Shown: one piece after another, positions 1 to 9,382 of the stretch
How positions within the stretch are numbered: position 1 is the first letter of the stretch
Layout of the letters: each line of letters starts with the position of its first letter
DNA from: Azohydromonas australica DSM 1124
Lineage (GTDB): Bacteria; Pseudomonadota; Gammaproteobacteria; Burkholderiales; Burkholderiaceae_C
DNA: 64,000 nucleotides
Direction: 5' to 3'
NCBI RefSeq assembly: GCF_000430725.1
Contig: NZ_KE387218.1
Location: 10,710-74,709 of the forward strand
The notes under the pieces: model-generated
The model's input: only the letters and a program-made list of their open reading frames with translations
Databases searched by the model: none
Told to the model about the DNA's origin: nothing
Position numbers and translations under genes: made by a program

Positions 1-315
1 GGGGTGAGCGGGCGCGGCGGCGTGTACTGCGCATGAACGAGAGGCTCGCAACAAGGCCTACTGGCCCGAGGCCATGGAGCACGCGCTGACGGACCCGGAC
101 GAGCCGCCCACCGCTGCCCAGTTCCGCGACATGTGCTGCACTGCGCCGGTGTCAAGTTTCCATACGCGGTTGGAGTTCAAGCAGGCACACTGGGGGCGCA
201 GGTCAGGCGCAAGAACTTGCCTCCGTCCAGCACCGCCCGCGAGGTGGCGTGGGCAGCCGGCGTGGTGCCGTGGACAACGGGCGCAAGAGATACGACCCGT
301 GCTCCTTGCAAACCC
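1..315 (+). pseudogene. Decayed copy of a small phage-type gene
   Basis: This stretch is a degenerate relative of the gene at 3221-3568. Both encode EHAL..DEPPTAA.FRD.C.TAP, and the nucleotide similarity continues past the point where the reading frame is lost (the GGCGCAAG..CTTGC/CCTGC region and a later GGCGTGGTGCCG-like stretch). Small indels after about 165 break the frame. The family is not identified with certainty; the layout resembles small phage replication or helicase-loader accessory proteins, which is only an inference. The copy may begin before the window. Its decay ends about 20 bases before the stop codon of the tannase-type gene. Confidence 0.55.
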
Positions 316-333
316 CTTCAATGATTCGCCCTC

Positions 334-2163
334 TCAGGAATCACCACCGCTTGCACGAGCACGTTCGCGCTCACTACGCTGGCGCTCTTGATCACGCGTG
401 AAGTCGGCCAACGGAACACATTGAACCGACGCACTCCTGGCCCGGCCCTCGGTCTTGCACCACAGTTGCTGGTTGGGGGTGTAGTGGAACAGACCCGCCC
501 AGTGGAGCACGTCGCTCACGCCTGGGGTGGGAGGCCCCTGGACATAGCTCGACGCCTGGTTCACATTCCCGCGGCCGTTGTAGACAGAGGTCGACGGGTA
601 CGGGAACACCTTGCGCGTACGCGTCACCGGCGAGGTGGCGTCTCCGGTCGTACGGTACGAGATCACTTGTGCCGCGGGCGCCGTCTGGTCCTCTACCCAG
701 TTCATGAGGGGCGTGAGCATATCGAGCGTTGCGGCGACAGGCCCACCGGCGCAGTGGTAGACGCCGGGAAGCATGTACAGCGTCATGAAGTGGGATGCGG
801 CATCCCAACCCATGTAGTTGCGAACCGCATTGAAATAGTTCAGCGTTCCAAACGGCGAAGTGCCGGGGTCGGCCCAGCCCTGCCACATGATGAGCTTGCC
901 GCCACGTGCAGCAAATGCGGTGAGGTCCGGGTTCGTCGGGTCATTGATGCCGTGCAGGGCATCAAGGTACCGGAACTCCTGGCTCGTGAACCGGATGTTG
1001 GCGTTGGTGATGCCGGTTTCGTGGAAGCGGGCCATGTAGTTGGGAAAGTCGTACGAGAACGCGAACTCGCTCGACGTGTCCTGGCTGTAGACCACGCCCG
1101 GTGCCAACGCAATGGAGCCAGCCCAGGCCAGCTCAGAGCCGTAAGGCATCCCGCCTGGCGCAAGTAGCCTTCCATTTTCATCCACCGGGCCCTGGTGGAT
1201 ACGGTTCGCGGCGCGCGCCTGCGCCGGTGTCAGGCACGAAGCGTTGTCGGCGCCGTTGCAGATGAGCGAGTTGGCGTTGAAACGACAGGCACGGGGATCC
1301 TGGATCATGCCGCTCTCGTCTGCACAAGCGGCCAGCACGGCCTTGGCCAGCGCCGGGATCTTGTCCGACGTGAGGATCGACGTCCCGTTGGGCGCACGGT
1401 TCACGCGCACGTTCCACGAGTGAGAGAAGGTATTGGTCGCCGTGTTGTCGATCGTAGGCGCACCGGCGAGGATGCCTTCGTAGTCCTCGGGATAGCGCTG
1501 GGCGACGTGCAAGCCGGCGCGACCACCGCTGGAGCAGCCGTCGAAGTACGAAAACTGGACGGGCCGGCCATAGAACGCACGCATGATGGCTTTCACCGCC
1601 ACCGTCGCCTTGTGGTTGGAGCGGTAGTAGAAGTCGATCAGGCCATCCGGGTTGTTGAGGGCCCACATGCCGTCGGATATGGAGGCGAGGAATCGGTTGG
1701 GATTCATCTGACCCACATGCCCGCCGTTATGGCCAGCAACGGCGAGTTCGCCCGAGAGGATGCGCGGACAGTTCGTGGCTGCTGAAGGGCTGTAGCTCAC
1801 AGGCAAGCTGATGAGGTTGCCGCAATAGCCGCCACAGCCTTGCATGACCAAGCGCCCGGTCCAGTTGTCCATCGGCAGCCGCACGTTGAACTGCAGCTCA
1901 GGCGCCACATAGCCGCTGACCACGCACTGAGCCGTCGGGATGCCGTTGCCTGCGGGGGTCTCGAGGGCGGAATTGATCTTGGTGGGGGCGTCCTCCAGCC
2001 TGCTGAAGTCCACCTTCATCAGGTCGGCGCAGGACATGACGGGAAGCGTTACCGACCCGCTCATGGCTTGTGCCAGGGGATGCAAGAGCCACAGCGCGGA
2101 CGCGAACACCACGGCCAGAAGGCTTCGCGGCCTTCGTGCCGGTCCAGACAGGAGAGAAATCAT
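334..2163 (-). CDS. Tannase/feruloyl esterase family protein, secreted
   Basis: A 609-residue predicted secreted esterase of the tannase/feruloyl esterase family, which hydrolyses ester bonds in plant phenolic esters. The chosen ATG at 2163 starts a clear signal peptide (basic RRPRS, then a hydrophobic stretch ending LAQA); the frame is open upstream to 2268 but that extension would bury the signal. The nucleophile motif GCSSGGR lies near residues 209-215, and VYHCAGG near the C-terminus supplies the usual histidine. Several cysteines, including the GCGGYCG pair, suit the family's disulfides. It is transcribed away from a TetR regulator, with an operator-like dyad between them. The substrate is not readable from sequence. 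Confidence 0.88.
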   Translation of the reverse strand: MISLLSGPARRPRSLLAVVFASALWLLHPLAQAMSGSVTLPVMSCADLMKVDFSRLEDAPTKINSALETPAGNGIPTAQCVVSGYVAPELQFNVRLPMDNWTGRLVMQGCGGYCGNLISLPVSYSPSAATNCPRILSGELAVAGHNGGHVGQMNPNRFLASISDGMWALNNPDGLIDFYYRSNHKATVAVKAIMRAFYGRPVQFSYFDGCSSGGRAGLHVAQRYPEDYEGILAGAPTIDNTATNTFSHSWNVRVNRAPNGTSILTSDKIPALAKAVLAACADESGMIQDPRACRFNANSLICNGADNASCLTPAQARAANRIHQGPVDENGRLLAPGGMPYGSELAWAGSIALAPGVVYSQDTSSEFAFSYDFPNYMARFHETGITNANIRFTSQEFRYLDALHGINDPTNPDLTAFAARGGKLIMWQGWADPGTSPFGTLNYFNAVRNYMGWDAASHFMTLYMLPGVYHCAGGPVAATLDMLTPLMNWVEDQTAPAAQVISYRTTGDATSPVTRTRKVFPYPSTSVYNGRGNVNQASSYVQGPPTPGVSDVLHWAGLFHYTPNQQLWCKTEGRARSASVQCVPLADFTRDQERQRSERERARASGGDS

Positions 2164-2467
2164 GCTGTCTCCTATTGGCTTGCCAAAGCGGCGGGCAGGC
2201 ATCAGGCCACGGTCAGGACGATGGACGTTGAACGGCCCAAAGCTGCCTGAGTGAGGTTGCGTCACCACGCTTGACCATGGAGCGCCCTACCCCTCGCAAG
2301 AGAATGCGAATTCACCCTCGTTGACTACACCGCCTTGGATCCGGGGAGCTCACGGTAACGGCGCTGTTAACAAAGCCGTTAAGGGCAAACCCGCCTTTCG
2401 CGCTGACTCTGGCCCTAGGCACTGATGTAGGGGGGGTGCAATCCTGGAACGCTGATACTCTTTGCAA
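2164..2467. other. Divergent control region between esterase and TetR gene
   Basis: About 300 bases without a gene. It contains the 26-bp dyad at 2356-2381 and must hold both divergent promoters, but no clear -35/-10 pair could be fixed. A run of seven G lies near 2430, shortly before the TetR gene. Confidence 0.5.
2356..2381. promoter_or_regulatory. Probable TetR operator (26-bp dyad)
   Basis: The dyad reads TAACGGC, three bases, GTTAAC, three bases, GCCGTTA. The outer 7-base arms are perfect inverted repeats and share their centre (2368.5) with the inner palindrome GTTAAC. It lies between the divergent tannase-type gene and the TetR gene, the usual place for an autoregulatory operator. Binding is inferred. 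Confidence 0.6.
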
Positions 2468-3133
2468 ATGGCTGCCAACGTTTCGACCAAACGAACGCCT
2501 GCCACCGTGCCGGGACGAGACACGGAGGTGGTGCGCGCCAGCCTGCTGCGGGCGGCGGCGTCAGAATTTGCCAGTCGGGGATTCGCGGGTGCCCGGCTCG
2601 AAGCCATTGCGGCCGAGGCCGGCGCCACGCGGGCGATGATCTACTACTACTTCGGCGGGCGCGAAGGACTGTACATCGCCGTGCTGGAAAACGCGTACCG
2701 GGAGATCTGGCTGGCCGAGCAGGCCATCGACACGGACGGCTTGGCGCCGGACCAGGCACTGCGCAAACTGGTCGAGTTCCGCGTGGACTACTACGTGAAC
2801 CACCCTGTGTTCGTCTCCCTGGTTGCCATCGAAAACCAGCATGAGGCTCGCTACCTCAAGCAACTGCATTCGATGCCGTCATGGTCCGGGCCTTCTTTGG
2901 CCCGGACGTCGGAGATCCTGATCCAGGGACAGGCCAGCGGTGTTTTCCGTAAGGACATCGATGTGCTGGATCTCTACCAGCTCATCGTTTCGCTGGGATT
3001 CTTCAATGCCTCCAACCGCTACACCTTCGGCGCCATCTTCGGCCGCAACTGGTCCGACGTGGAGCATGTTCGGCAGTTCATTTCGGATGCTGTGTTGCGG
3101 TATGCCGATGCTCGCCGGCCAGACGGCAGGTGA
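2468..3133 (+). CDS. TetR/AcrR family transcriptional regulator
   Basis: A 221-residue TetR-type repressor. The N-terminal helix-turn-helix is clear: LLRAAASEFASRGFAGARLE, then IAAEAGATRAMIYYYFGGRE at about residues 20-60. The rest is an all-helical ligand-binding domain of the kind with a conserved YYVNHPVFV segment. ATG at 2468 is used; a TTG two codons upstream is possible, and no strong Shine-Dalgarno is seen for either. It is divergent from the tannase-family esterase and most simply represses that gene and itself through the dyad at 2356-2381, with a phenolic ester or its product as inducer. The regulated gene and inducer are inference. Confidence 0.85.
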   Translation: MAANVSTKRTPATVPGRDTEVVRASLLRAAASEFASRGFAGARLEAIAAEAGATRAMIYYYFGGREGLYIAVLENAYREIWLAEQAIDTDGLAPDQALRKLVEFRVDYYVNHPVFVSLVAIENQHEARYLKQLHSMPSWSGPSLARTSEILIQGQASGVFRKDIDVLDLYQLIVSLGFFNASNRYTFGAIFGRNWSDVEHVRQFISDAVLRYADARRPDGR

Positions 3134-3220
3134 CTGGGTTTAGCGCACCCGCCAGTCATCAAAAAGCGTTCCGTACCAGTCCAGCAGTGCTACTGCGGCA
3201 CGGTCCCGCGCCTGGGAGCG

Positions 3221-3568
3221 GTGAAAGCCAATCGTGCTCGCGAGCTCTCCAGCTACGCCGAGCGACCCGAGGCCATCGAGCACGCGCTGGCGCTGCTAGA
3301 CCTGGACGAGCCGCCCACCGCTGCCCGCTTCCGTGACCTGTGCAGCACCGCGCCGGCGCCACCCTTCCGCGCGAACCCCGAGCCCAAGCAGGCGCTGCGC
3401 GCTGCCGAGATCCGGCGCAAGTACCTGCGGCCGGTGCCTCCCAGAGCGGGCCGCGAGCGCGCCTGGGCCGCCGACATGGTGCGGCGTGCCGATGCTGGCG
3501 AGCGCGTTTCAAAGTACGGCCTGCGGCTGGCATTCGATGCGCTGGGGCGGCAGGGCGTGGTGGACTGA
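3221..3568 (+). CDS. Small phage-type protein, possibly N-terminally truncated
   Basis: A 115-residue protein from a GTG start. It contains RPEAIEHALALLDLDEPPTA and FRDLCSTAP, then a basic stretch (AAEIRRKYLRPVPP) and a C-terminal helix GERVSKYGLRLAFDAL. The pattern resembles small replication-accessory proteins of phages and plasmids, but I cannot name the family. Such proteins are often longer at the N-terminus, so this copy may lack its beginning. A decayed second copy sits at 1-315 in the same orientation, so the two flank the esterase/TetR module. The function is unknown. Confidence 0.5.
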   Translation: MKANRARELSSYAERPEAIEHALALLDLDEPPTAARFRDLCSTAPAPPFRANPEPKQALRAAEIRRKYLRPVPPRAGRERAWAADMVRRADAGERVSKYGLRLAFDALGRQGVVD

Positions 3569-3939
3569 ACGGCGCTCTTGTCCGGAGTCACTCGGCGATG
3601 TCATTGATGGCACGGTCGGCAAAGTATTCGTCATCAAGCCGCATCCACCGCTGCCATCCACGCCAGCGAGATACTCCATGACAAGGCAAGACCTGACGTC
3701 GTGTGGCGGAGCCCGCACAGCAAAGCCACCGGGTATCCGAGTTGAGGGCCGGCGCAAGATCCTGCGCTGGCGGTGCGGCCCAGGATCGACCGCAAAGTAG
3801 CCTGGTCTGCTGAAACTGTGCAGCAGGCACGTGCCAGGGAGCGGCTGGATCTGGCGGCCAGCAACGGACGCCACACAGCTTCAGCCCGACGGCGTGCTGG
3901 TCCGCTGGGCACGGACCGAGCGGCACTGATTCAGGGCTG
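3569..3939. other. Gap without a recognisable gene
   Basis: About 370 bases. Overlapping open frames exist on both strands but none shows a recognisable domain. A minus-strand frame ending near 3588 has a plausible protein-like tail (RWMRLDDEYFADRAINDIAE) but its upstream part looks random, so at most it is a gene remnant. Confidence 0.4.
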
Positions 3940-4194
3940 TCAGTCCTGCTGCGCGCGAATCGAGCCCAGCCACTCCACCAAGTCCCGCATCTGCTCCCGC
4001 TGCCGCTCGTTGAGCACGGTGGACAACGCGCCCGAGCCGAGTTGCTGCTCCAGCAAGGCCGTCATGGCGAGCTGCATTTGAGCGTGCCTGGGGTGCGTCT
4101 GTATGAGCGCGCCGATGGCCACCGTGAGGCCGGCAATGCTGGCGCGCAACGAGTCGATCCCTGCCGTGAGGTCTTCTTTGTCTTCGCTATCCAT
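3940..4194 (-). CDS. Small hypothetical helical protein
   Basis: An 84-residue protein starting MDSEDKEDLTAGIDSLRASI. It looks mostly helical and amphipathic, with a central segment (LTVAIGALIQTHPRHAQMQL) and an ending rich in charged residues (ERQREQMRDLVEWLG). The frame is open further upstream, but translation from 4194 is favoured because the upstream DNA is repeated at 6021-6120 together with only the first few codons of this gene, as expected for a leader segment. I do not recognise the family. Neighbours are remnants and mobile DNA, so it may be cargo of the accessory region. Confidence 0.5.
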   Translation of the reverse strand: MDSEDKEDLTAGIDSLRASIAGLTVAIGALIQTHPRHAQMQLAMTALLEQQLGSGALSTVLNERQREQMRDLVEWLGSIRAQQD

Positions 4195-4277
4195 GGAGGG
4201 CCTTGCCATCGCCGCGCAGCGGCTGGAGTCTTGCGTCTGCAAGCAAGGCGCTCGCCCTACTGGTCCCATGGATGCAG
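4178..4277. repeat. Imperfect direct repeat, copy A (leader of the small gene)
   Basis: About 100 bases from TTGTCTTCGCTATCCATGG to CATGGATGCAG, matching 6021-6120 at roughly 80 percent by eye. It covers the first codons and the upstream leader of the gene at 3940-4194. Confidence 0.65.
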
Positions 4278-4466
4278 GTTCGTAGCGATGCCCAGTTCCG
4301 AAGCTTTGATCAAGGAACCGTAGCACCCGCTGCAAGTAGCATCACCCGAAGGCCATGTCATTAGCGCCCCATCGTCAAAAACCAGCCGGTCCGCCCTCCG
4401 GCTCAGCAGCGCCATGGCGGGGTCCCCTTGCCTATAAGCATTGGCCCCCTGCCCCGTTGAACCGGC

Positions 4467-4925
4467 CTACCTGAAGCGGAAAAGCGCGGTGTGCTCGATG
4501 CCGTCGGCAAAGCGCAGGAGCAGCCTGTGGCACTGGCCGCTCCAACCAGGATCGGTTTTCCAGACGAAGGTGTAGATGTCGGTTTCGGCGTCATAGCGCA
4601 GGCTGTTGCTGCGGGCCTGCACGGAGTGCTCGATTTCGTCAGTGTTGGCGTCAGCGCGGCATGAGACCCACCGTGAAACCGGGAAACTTTCGGCGAAGAT
4701 GTCCAGGCCGTGGTTGCCGCCCAGACGGAACCTTACGGTGACGCCTGCGCCTGCCTCGAGCGTATTGATCTCAGGCAGGGCGTTTACGGGGCCACGGAAA
4801 CCGCCAAATCGGTAGCTGCTCTTGAGTGCCACCGTGTGAAAGACGCCCGCGTCGATCGCCATGATGCCGCGCAGTCCGGAGGGTATGGCTGTCTGGCCAA
4901 ATGTGCCGTCACCCCAGGCCACCAC
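4467..4925 (-). pseudogene. C-terminal remnant of an RCC1-repeat/PxKF-domain protein
   Basis: The 152 residues begin with the end of one RCC1-like repeat (VVAWGDGTFGQTAIPSGLRG followed by AIDAGVFHTVALK) and continue into a PxKF-type domain (FGGFRGPVNALPEINTLEAG, VRFRLGGNHGLDIF, DPGWSGQCHRLLLRFADGIE). Proteins of this build normally carry several RCC1 repeats after a signal peptide. Here the homology starts at LKRNGTVVAWGD, just beyond the stop codon of the next gene upstream. It therefore looks 5'-truncated, with no signal peptide or promoter of its own. The signature proline of PxKF is replaced (VRF). Confidence 0.65.
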
Positions 4926-4956
4926 CGTGCCGTTGCGTTTGAGCGGGCTCTGCAGA

Positions 4957-5757
4957 TTAGGTTCGGCGTCGGCGCGCTGCGACGCCGACCACGGCCAAGC
5001 CCGCCAGCATCAGTGCGTAGGTCGATGGCTCAGGAATGCCCGCCACTCTGCCACCGGCGACGACACCCCACTTGCCCCACAGCACGGCTTGGTGGTCCTT
5101 GTCGTTTCGCAGCAGCACCGACATCTGCCCCATCAGATGCTCGGTATCTGGCGGCGAGGTAGGGGTTACGAACGCGCTCACTTCCTGCTTGAACGGATCG
5201 CCGTCGATAAACTTTGACTGGAAAAACACGCTGGCGTAGGAGCCGTCATTACCAAAGCCGCGACGAGCATCGACCCAAGGCGTACCCCAAGCATCCAGCG
5301 TGTACTGCCCGGTAACCCGTATCGCCGTGTTGGCTGACAGCACGAACAGCGGTTGCCCGTCAACGGTGCGGTACAGGGCACGGCTTTGGTATTCGTTGTG
5401 CTTGGTATCGGCGTAGCCGTTCACGCTGATATCAAAAGTACCGCCGGCAAGCAGTCCAGCGCTCGAGACGGAGGAAAAGCCGCTCTTGCCGTCGCTGGGG
5501 TCTTCGACAAAAGCTGAAGCGGGCACGGTGAAACTGCCCATGGCCCTGTCGCACCCGTTGCCGACGTCGCAGAAGTGGTAGTCGATGAAGGACTGGGCCA
5601 GCGCGCCGCCGCTGAACCGCACGTAGGGCGTGATGCCGTCGTTGGGATCCAGATCCACCAGCTCGTAGTGCAGATCGGTGAGGCTGGCGGTGGAACCGAC
5701 GGCAGCCAAGGCGGGGGCGGATACGGCAACCAGCAAGGTGCTCAGGACGAGTTTCAT
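4957..5757 (-). CDS. PEP-CTERM sorting-domain protein
   Basis: A 266-residue exported protein. It has an N-terminal signal peptide (MKLVLSTLLVAVSAPALA) and a textbook PEP-CTERM tail: the PEPSTYALMLAGLAVVGVAA segment followed by RRRRT. Such tails are recognised by exosortase, and the proteins usually end up at the surface or in the exopolysaccharide matrix. ATG at 5757 is chosen because GGAG lies about seven bases upstream and the signal peptide follows directly; the frame is open to 6150 but that extension has no export signal. The passenger domain is not recognised. No exosortase gene is in the window. Confidence 0.85.
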   Translation of the reverse strand: MKLVLSTLLVAVSAPALAAVGSTASLTDLHYELVDLDPNDGITPYVRFSGGALAQSFIDYHFCDVGNGCDRAMGSFTVPASAFVEDPSDGKSGFSSVSSAGLLAGGTFDISVNGYADTKHNEYQSRALYRTVDGQPLFVLSANTAIRVTGQYTLDAWGTPWVDARRGFGNDGSYASVFFQSKFIDGDPFKQEVSAFVTPTSPPDTEHLMGQMSVLLRNDKDHQAVLWGKWGVVAGGRVAGIPEPSTYALMLAGLAVVGVAARRRRT

Positions 5758-6360
5758 CAAGGCGTCTCCATCCAGAAAAATGAAGAATTTCTGGGAGCAG
5801 AAGGTACGGCGAGCCTGCGCAGCATCCGTGCAAGACCGCCGCCCAAGAACCATCCGTTGTTGCTGGCACGGGTCAAAGGATGCTGACGTTACGTCCGTAA
5901 CCAAGCCCTTCAGAGCATCGCTGGTCGAGGGGCGGGCCCAGTGCCGTTGCTCCAGATCAGCTCTTGTTTTACGGCCATCGTGACGCTGCAACCAAGTGTC
6001 TTCATGCCGGCCAAAGGCTCTTGTCTTCGCTATCCATGGTGATCGTTGCCATGGCCACGCAGGCGGCTGGAGTCCTGCGTGCGCAGGCAAGGCATCGGCG
6101 CCTTGCGCCCATGGATGCAGTCTTTCCGTGTCGGTGCTGCGAATGGCCATGCAGCTGCCAGGCGAGCACCGTTTTCACCAGGCGGCTATGGGGTGGACGG
6201 ACTCCGCGTGCAAATGGGTGCGCTTGGGGTTACGTCCAGTTGCGATCGCTAGGACTAGGGTTCTCACTTATTCGGCAGCCCAGATGCTGACGGCTGGCTG
6301 ATGGCAGCACTCACTGCCACCCAGTAGAGTCGGCGTCCCACTTCCTGCGCCGAGGCAGCG
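5758..6360. other. 600-base gap with a duplicated leader segment
   Basis: No gene is supported here. It holds the PEP-CTERM gene's promoter region and the repeat copy at 6021-6120. On the minus strand that copy encodes only MDSEDKSLWPA before a stop, a fossil start of a paralogue of the gene at 3940-4194. No terminal inverted repeat for the Tn3-type transposase downstream could be recognised. Confidence 0.5.
6021..6120. repeat. Imperfect direct repeat, copy B
   Basis: Partner of 4178-4277, in the same orientation, with the same TTGTCTTCGCTATCCATGG start and CATGGATGCAG end. The two copies bracket the RCC1/PxKF remnant and the PEP-CTERM gene. Confidence 0.65.
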
Positions 6361-9302
6361 ATGTCTGCATTTGCCGACCGCTTCGTTGGATGCGACTGCC
6401 TGCCGGGGCGGCTGAGCGATTTCGACCGGGAGCACTACTTCTCCCTGACCAAGGCCGACGCCGAGGCCGTGAAGGAGCACTTCCGGGAAGCCCACCAGCT
6501 GGCCGCGGCGCTGATGGTGCTGTTCATGCGCGTGGCCGGGCGTCCCCTGGACGGTTTCACCGTCCTGCCGCGCAACCTGCTGCGCTGTACGGCCGGCGCC
6601 CTTGGCGTAACGGCCCCGTCCATTGCCAGCCTGCGGTCGATCTACAGACGCAAACAGACCCTCTTCACCCACCAGCGCTGGGCCAAGGAGTATCTCGGGC
6701 TCACCGAGCTCGATGCCCCGCAGGAGCACGACCTCGTGTCGGCACTGGAGGTGCGAGCGCAGGATGCGGCGCACACCGATGACCTCGTGCAGGTGGCCAG
6801 GCACTGGCTCTTCACCCGTCGCATCCTGATTCCCTCGACCCGCCGGCTGCTGGACTGGGCGCGCAATGCCTTTGCCAAGATCGAGACGCAGATCGTGATC
6901 TGCGTGGCCGATGCCGTGGGCCGCGCGAAGGCTGCGAAGCTGCTGCTGGCTGTGCACGCGCCGCAGCCCGGCACGGACGTGAGCCGCATCGAATGGCTCA
7001 AAACGCCGCCCAGGCGACACAGCCCCACGACGCTGGCCGAGACACTGGAGAAGGTTCGATATCTCAAGACGCTGGGGCGCACGAATGGGACCTTTCCGGC
7101 GTGGTGCTGGCGCGGCAGCAGGCCTACGCGCGTCAGATACAGGCTCGGCGGCCCTACAGGACCCGCGACATCAAGCTCGCCGCGCAACTTGTCGAGGTGG
7201 TGTGCTTCCTGCGCGTGACGCTGCTGGAGCTCACTGACGCGGCGCTGCACCTGGCCAGCCGGCGCGCGCAGCAACTCGTTCGCTCGGCAGCCGAGCGCGC
7301 GCGCACACGGCACGCCCAGGAAAGCGCGAGCCAGCTGCGACAGGCCGCGTTGGCCAAGGCGGTGCTCTACGACGGCACCAAGTCCTGGGAGGAGCGGGTG
7401 CTGAAAGCGCAGGAACTGCTGGCCACGGTCGGCGATGCCGTGCCGGTCAGCTTCGCGTCGCGCGTGCGAAGGGCGCTGGCCGACGACTCGACGCGGGTCC
7501 ATGCCTGCCTCGATGTCCTGTCCGGGCTGGAGTTTCACGGGAGGGCCAAGGATGCTGGCCTTGAGCAGTGGCAGGCGTGGACCGCGTTGCGCGCCCGGGT
7601 CGGCCGCGAGGGCGTCGGGCGCAACGACATCCCGGACGTGGGAGCGGCCTGGAGGAGCCTGGTGCAGCAGTCGGACCACAAGGCGGGCTGGCGTGCCTTC
7701 GAGGCCAGCACGATGCTGGCATTGCGGCGCAGCCTGCGCCGCGGCTCGGTGTGGATCGACCACTCCCTGAGCTTCCAGGGCCGAGAGCAGTTGCTCATCC
7801 CGCCACAGCAGTGGGCGTTGCAGCAGCGCGAGCATGTGGAACTGCCGGGCGTGCCAGGGTCGTTCGACGCGCTGCTGATGCCGCTGGTGGCTGCCATCCA
7901 CGCGGGCATGCAGGCCCTGGTGGAAGCGCTGCGCGTGGGCAAGGTGGAGATCGGCACGGACCGGATGCTGCACCTGCCGGCCCTGGCGGCGCTGCCCGAC
8001 GATGGCGAGCCAGTGCGCACGCGCGAGGCCATCTACCAGCGCATCGGCGACGTCCAGCTGCCCGACCTCATCCTTGAGGTGGACGCCGCAACCAACTTCA
8101 GCGATGCGCTGCTGGGGCACCGGGCAGCCTCTTCGCAGGAGCTCATCGCCGTGTACGGTGCGCTGCTGGCGCACGGCACGGACCTCGATGCCAGGGGCGT
8201 GGCGCACATGATTCCGGGGCTGGATGCCGCTCAGATCCTCGTGGCCATGCGCGCCATCGAGGGCAGCGGGCGGCTGCGCCGCGCTAACGAGCGCGTGGCC
8301 GAATTCCAGAGCCGCCTCCCACTGGTGGCACTCTGGGGCGACGGCGACAAGGCGTCGAGCGACATGCCCGCCCTCGATGCGTCACGGCATCTTTGGAACG
8401 CGCGCGTCGATCCGCGCCGGCGTACCTACGCCGCGGGCATCTACACCCACCTGCGCGACCGCTGGGGCATCGTCTACGACCAGCCCATTGTGCTGGGCGA
8501 GCGCCAAGCTGGAGCCGCCATCGAGGGCGTCGAGCAGCACAACCGGGTCGAGGACCGCATTCGGCTGTCCTTGGTTGCTTGCGATACCCATGGCTGGACG
8601 GACGCTGCGATGGGAGTCGCGAAGCTGCTGGGGTTTGATCTGTGTCCGCGCTTGCGCGATCTGGCCGAGCGCAAACTTTTTCTGCCCAGGCCGTATCTCA
8701 TTCCCGAGGAGTTGGACGCCGTGACGGAGCGACGCGTTTCCCTCAAGGCCATCGAGCTTGGCTGGCCGGAGCTGCTGCGCCTGGCCACGTCGATCCGCAG
8801 CGGCCGGGTGTCGGCGGCGCAGGTGATGCAGCGCTTCGGCTCGGCGGCGCGAGGCGACCCCGTGCACAGGGCCGCCGAGCATCTGGGCCGGCTGCTTCGT
8901 ACGGTGTTTTTGTGCGACTACCTCGCCGTGGCCGACTTTCGGCGCGAGATCCACACGCTGCTCTCGCGGGGGGAATCCGTGCACCAGCTCCAGCGCGCGG
9001 TCTACAGCGGTCGCATAGCGCCCGAGCGTGGCCGGCGTCCCGACGAGCTGCGGGCCATCTCGGGTGCTCACAGTCTGCTGACGAACGTCGTGCTAGCTTG
9101 GAATACCCAGCGCATGAACGACGTGGTCCTTGCACTGCGCGGCAGCGGCATGCGCATCGAGGACGATTGGCTGCGGCACATCGGGCCGGCTCACTTCGGG
9201 CACATCAACTTCCGCGGCACCACGCGCTTTGGAGTCGAAAAATTCTCCGAGTCGCTGTTGCGGGAGAACAGTGGCGAAGCGGCCAGTTTCAAGCTCAGGT
9301 AG
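6361..9302 (+). pseudogene. tnpA: Tn3-family transposase TnpA, frameshifted
   Basis: Together two frames give a nearly full-length (about 980 residues) Tn3-family transposase. Frame one (6361 to about 7080) carries the N-terminal DUF4158-type domain up to EKVRYLKTLG. The other frame resumes with AHEWDLSGVVLARQQAYARQ and runs to 9302. The switch falls in a GGGG run near 7073-7076; one extra G would restore a continuous protein, so a single-base deletion is the simplest cause. The catalytic D-D-E pattern is readable as WGDGDKASSD, CDTHGWTD and RGESVHQLQRAVYSG. No resolvase gene, terminal repeats or cargo were found, so this looks like a dead, incomplete transposon. Confidence 0.85.
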
Positions 9303-9382
9303 CGGCTGGCTCGCGCAAGGTTGTAGTGGCACGACAGCGGGGCACAGGACAGAACCCATGTGCACCTGCCTGTGCATGTGCA

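Noticed and set aside
7060..7090. Programmed frameshift in the Tn3-type transposase
   Set aside because: Tn3 TnpA proteins are normally made from one frame, and I see no stimulatory structure; a plain base loss is simpler.
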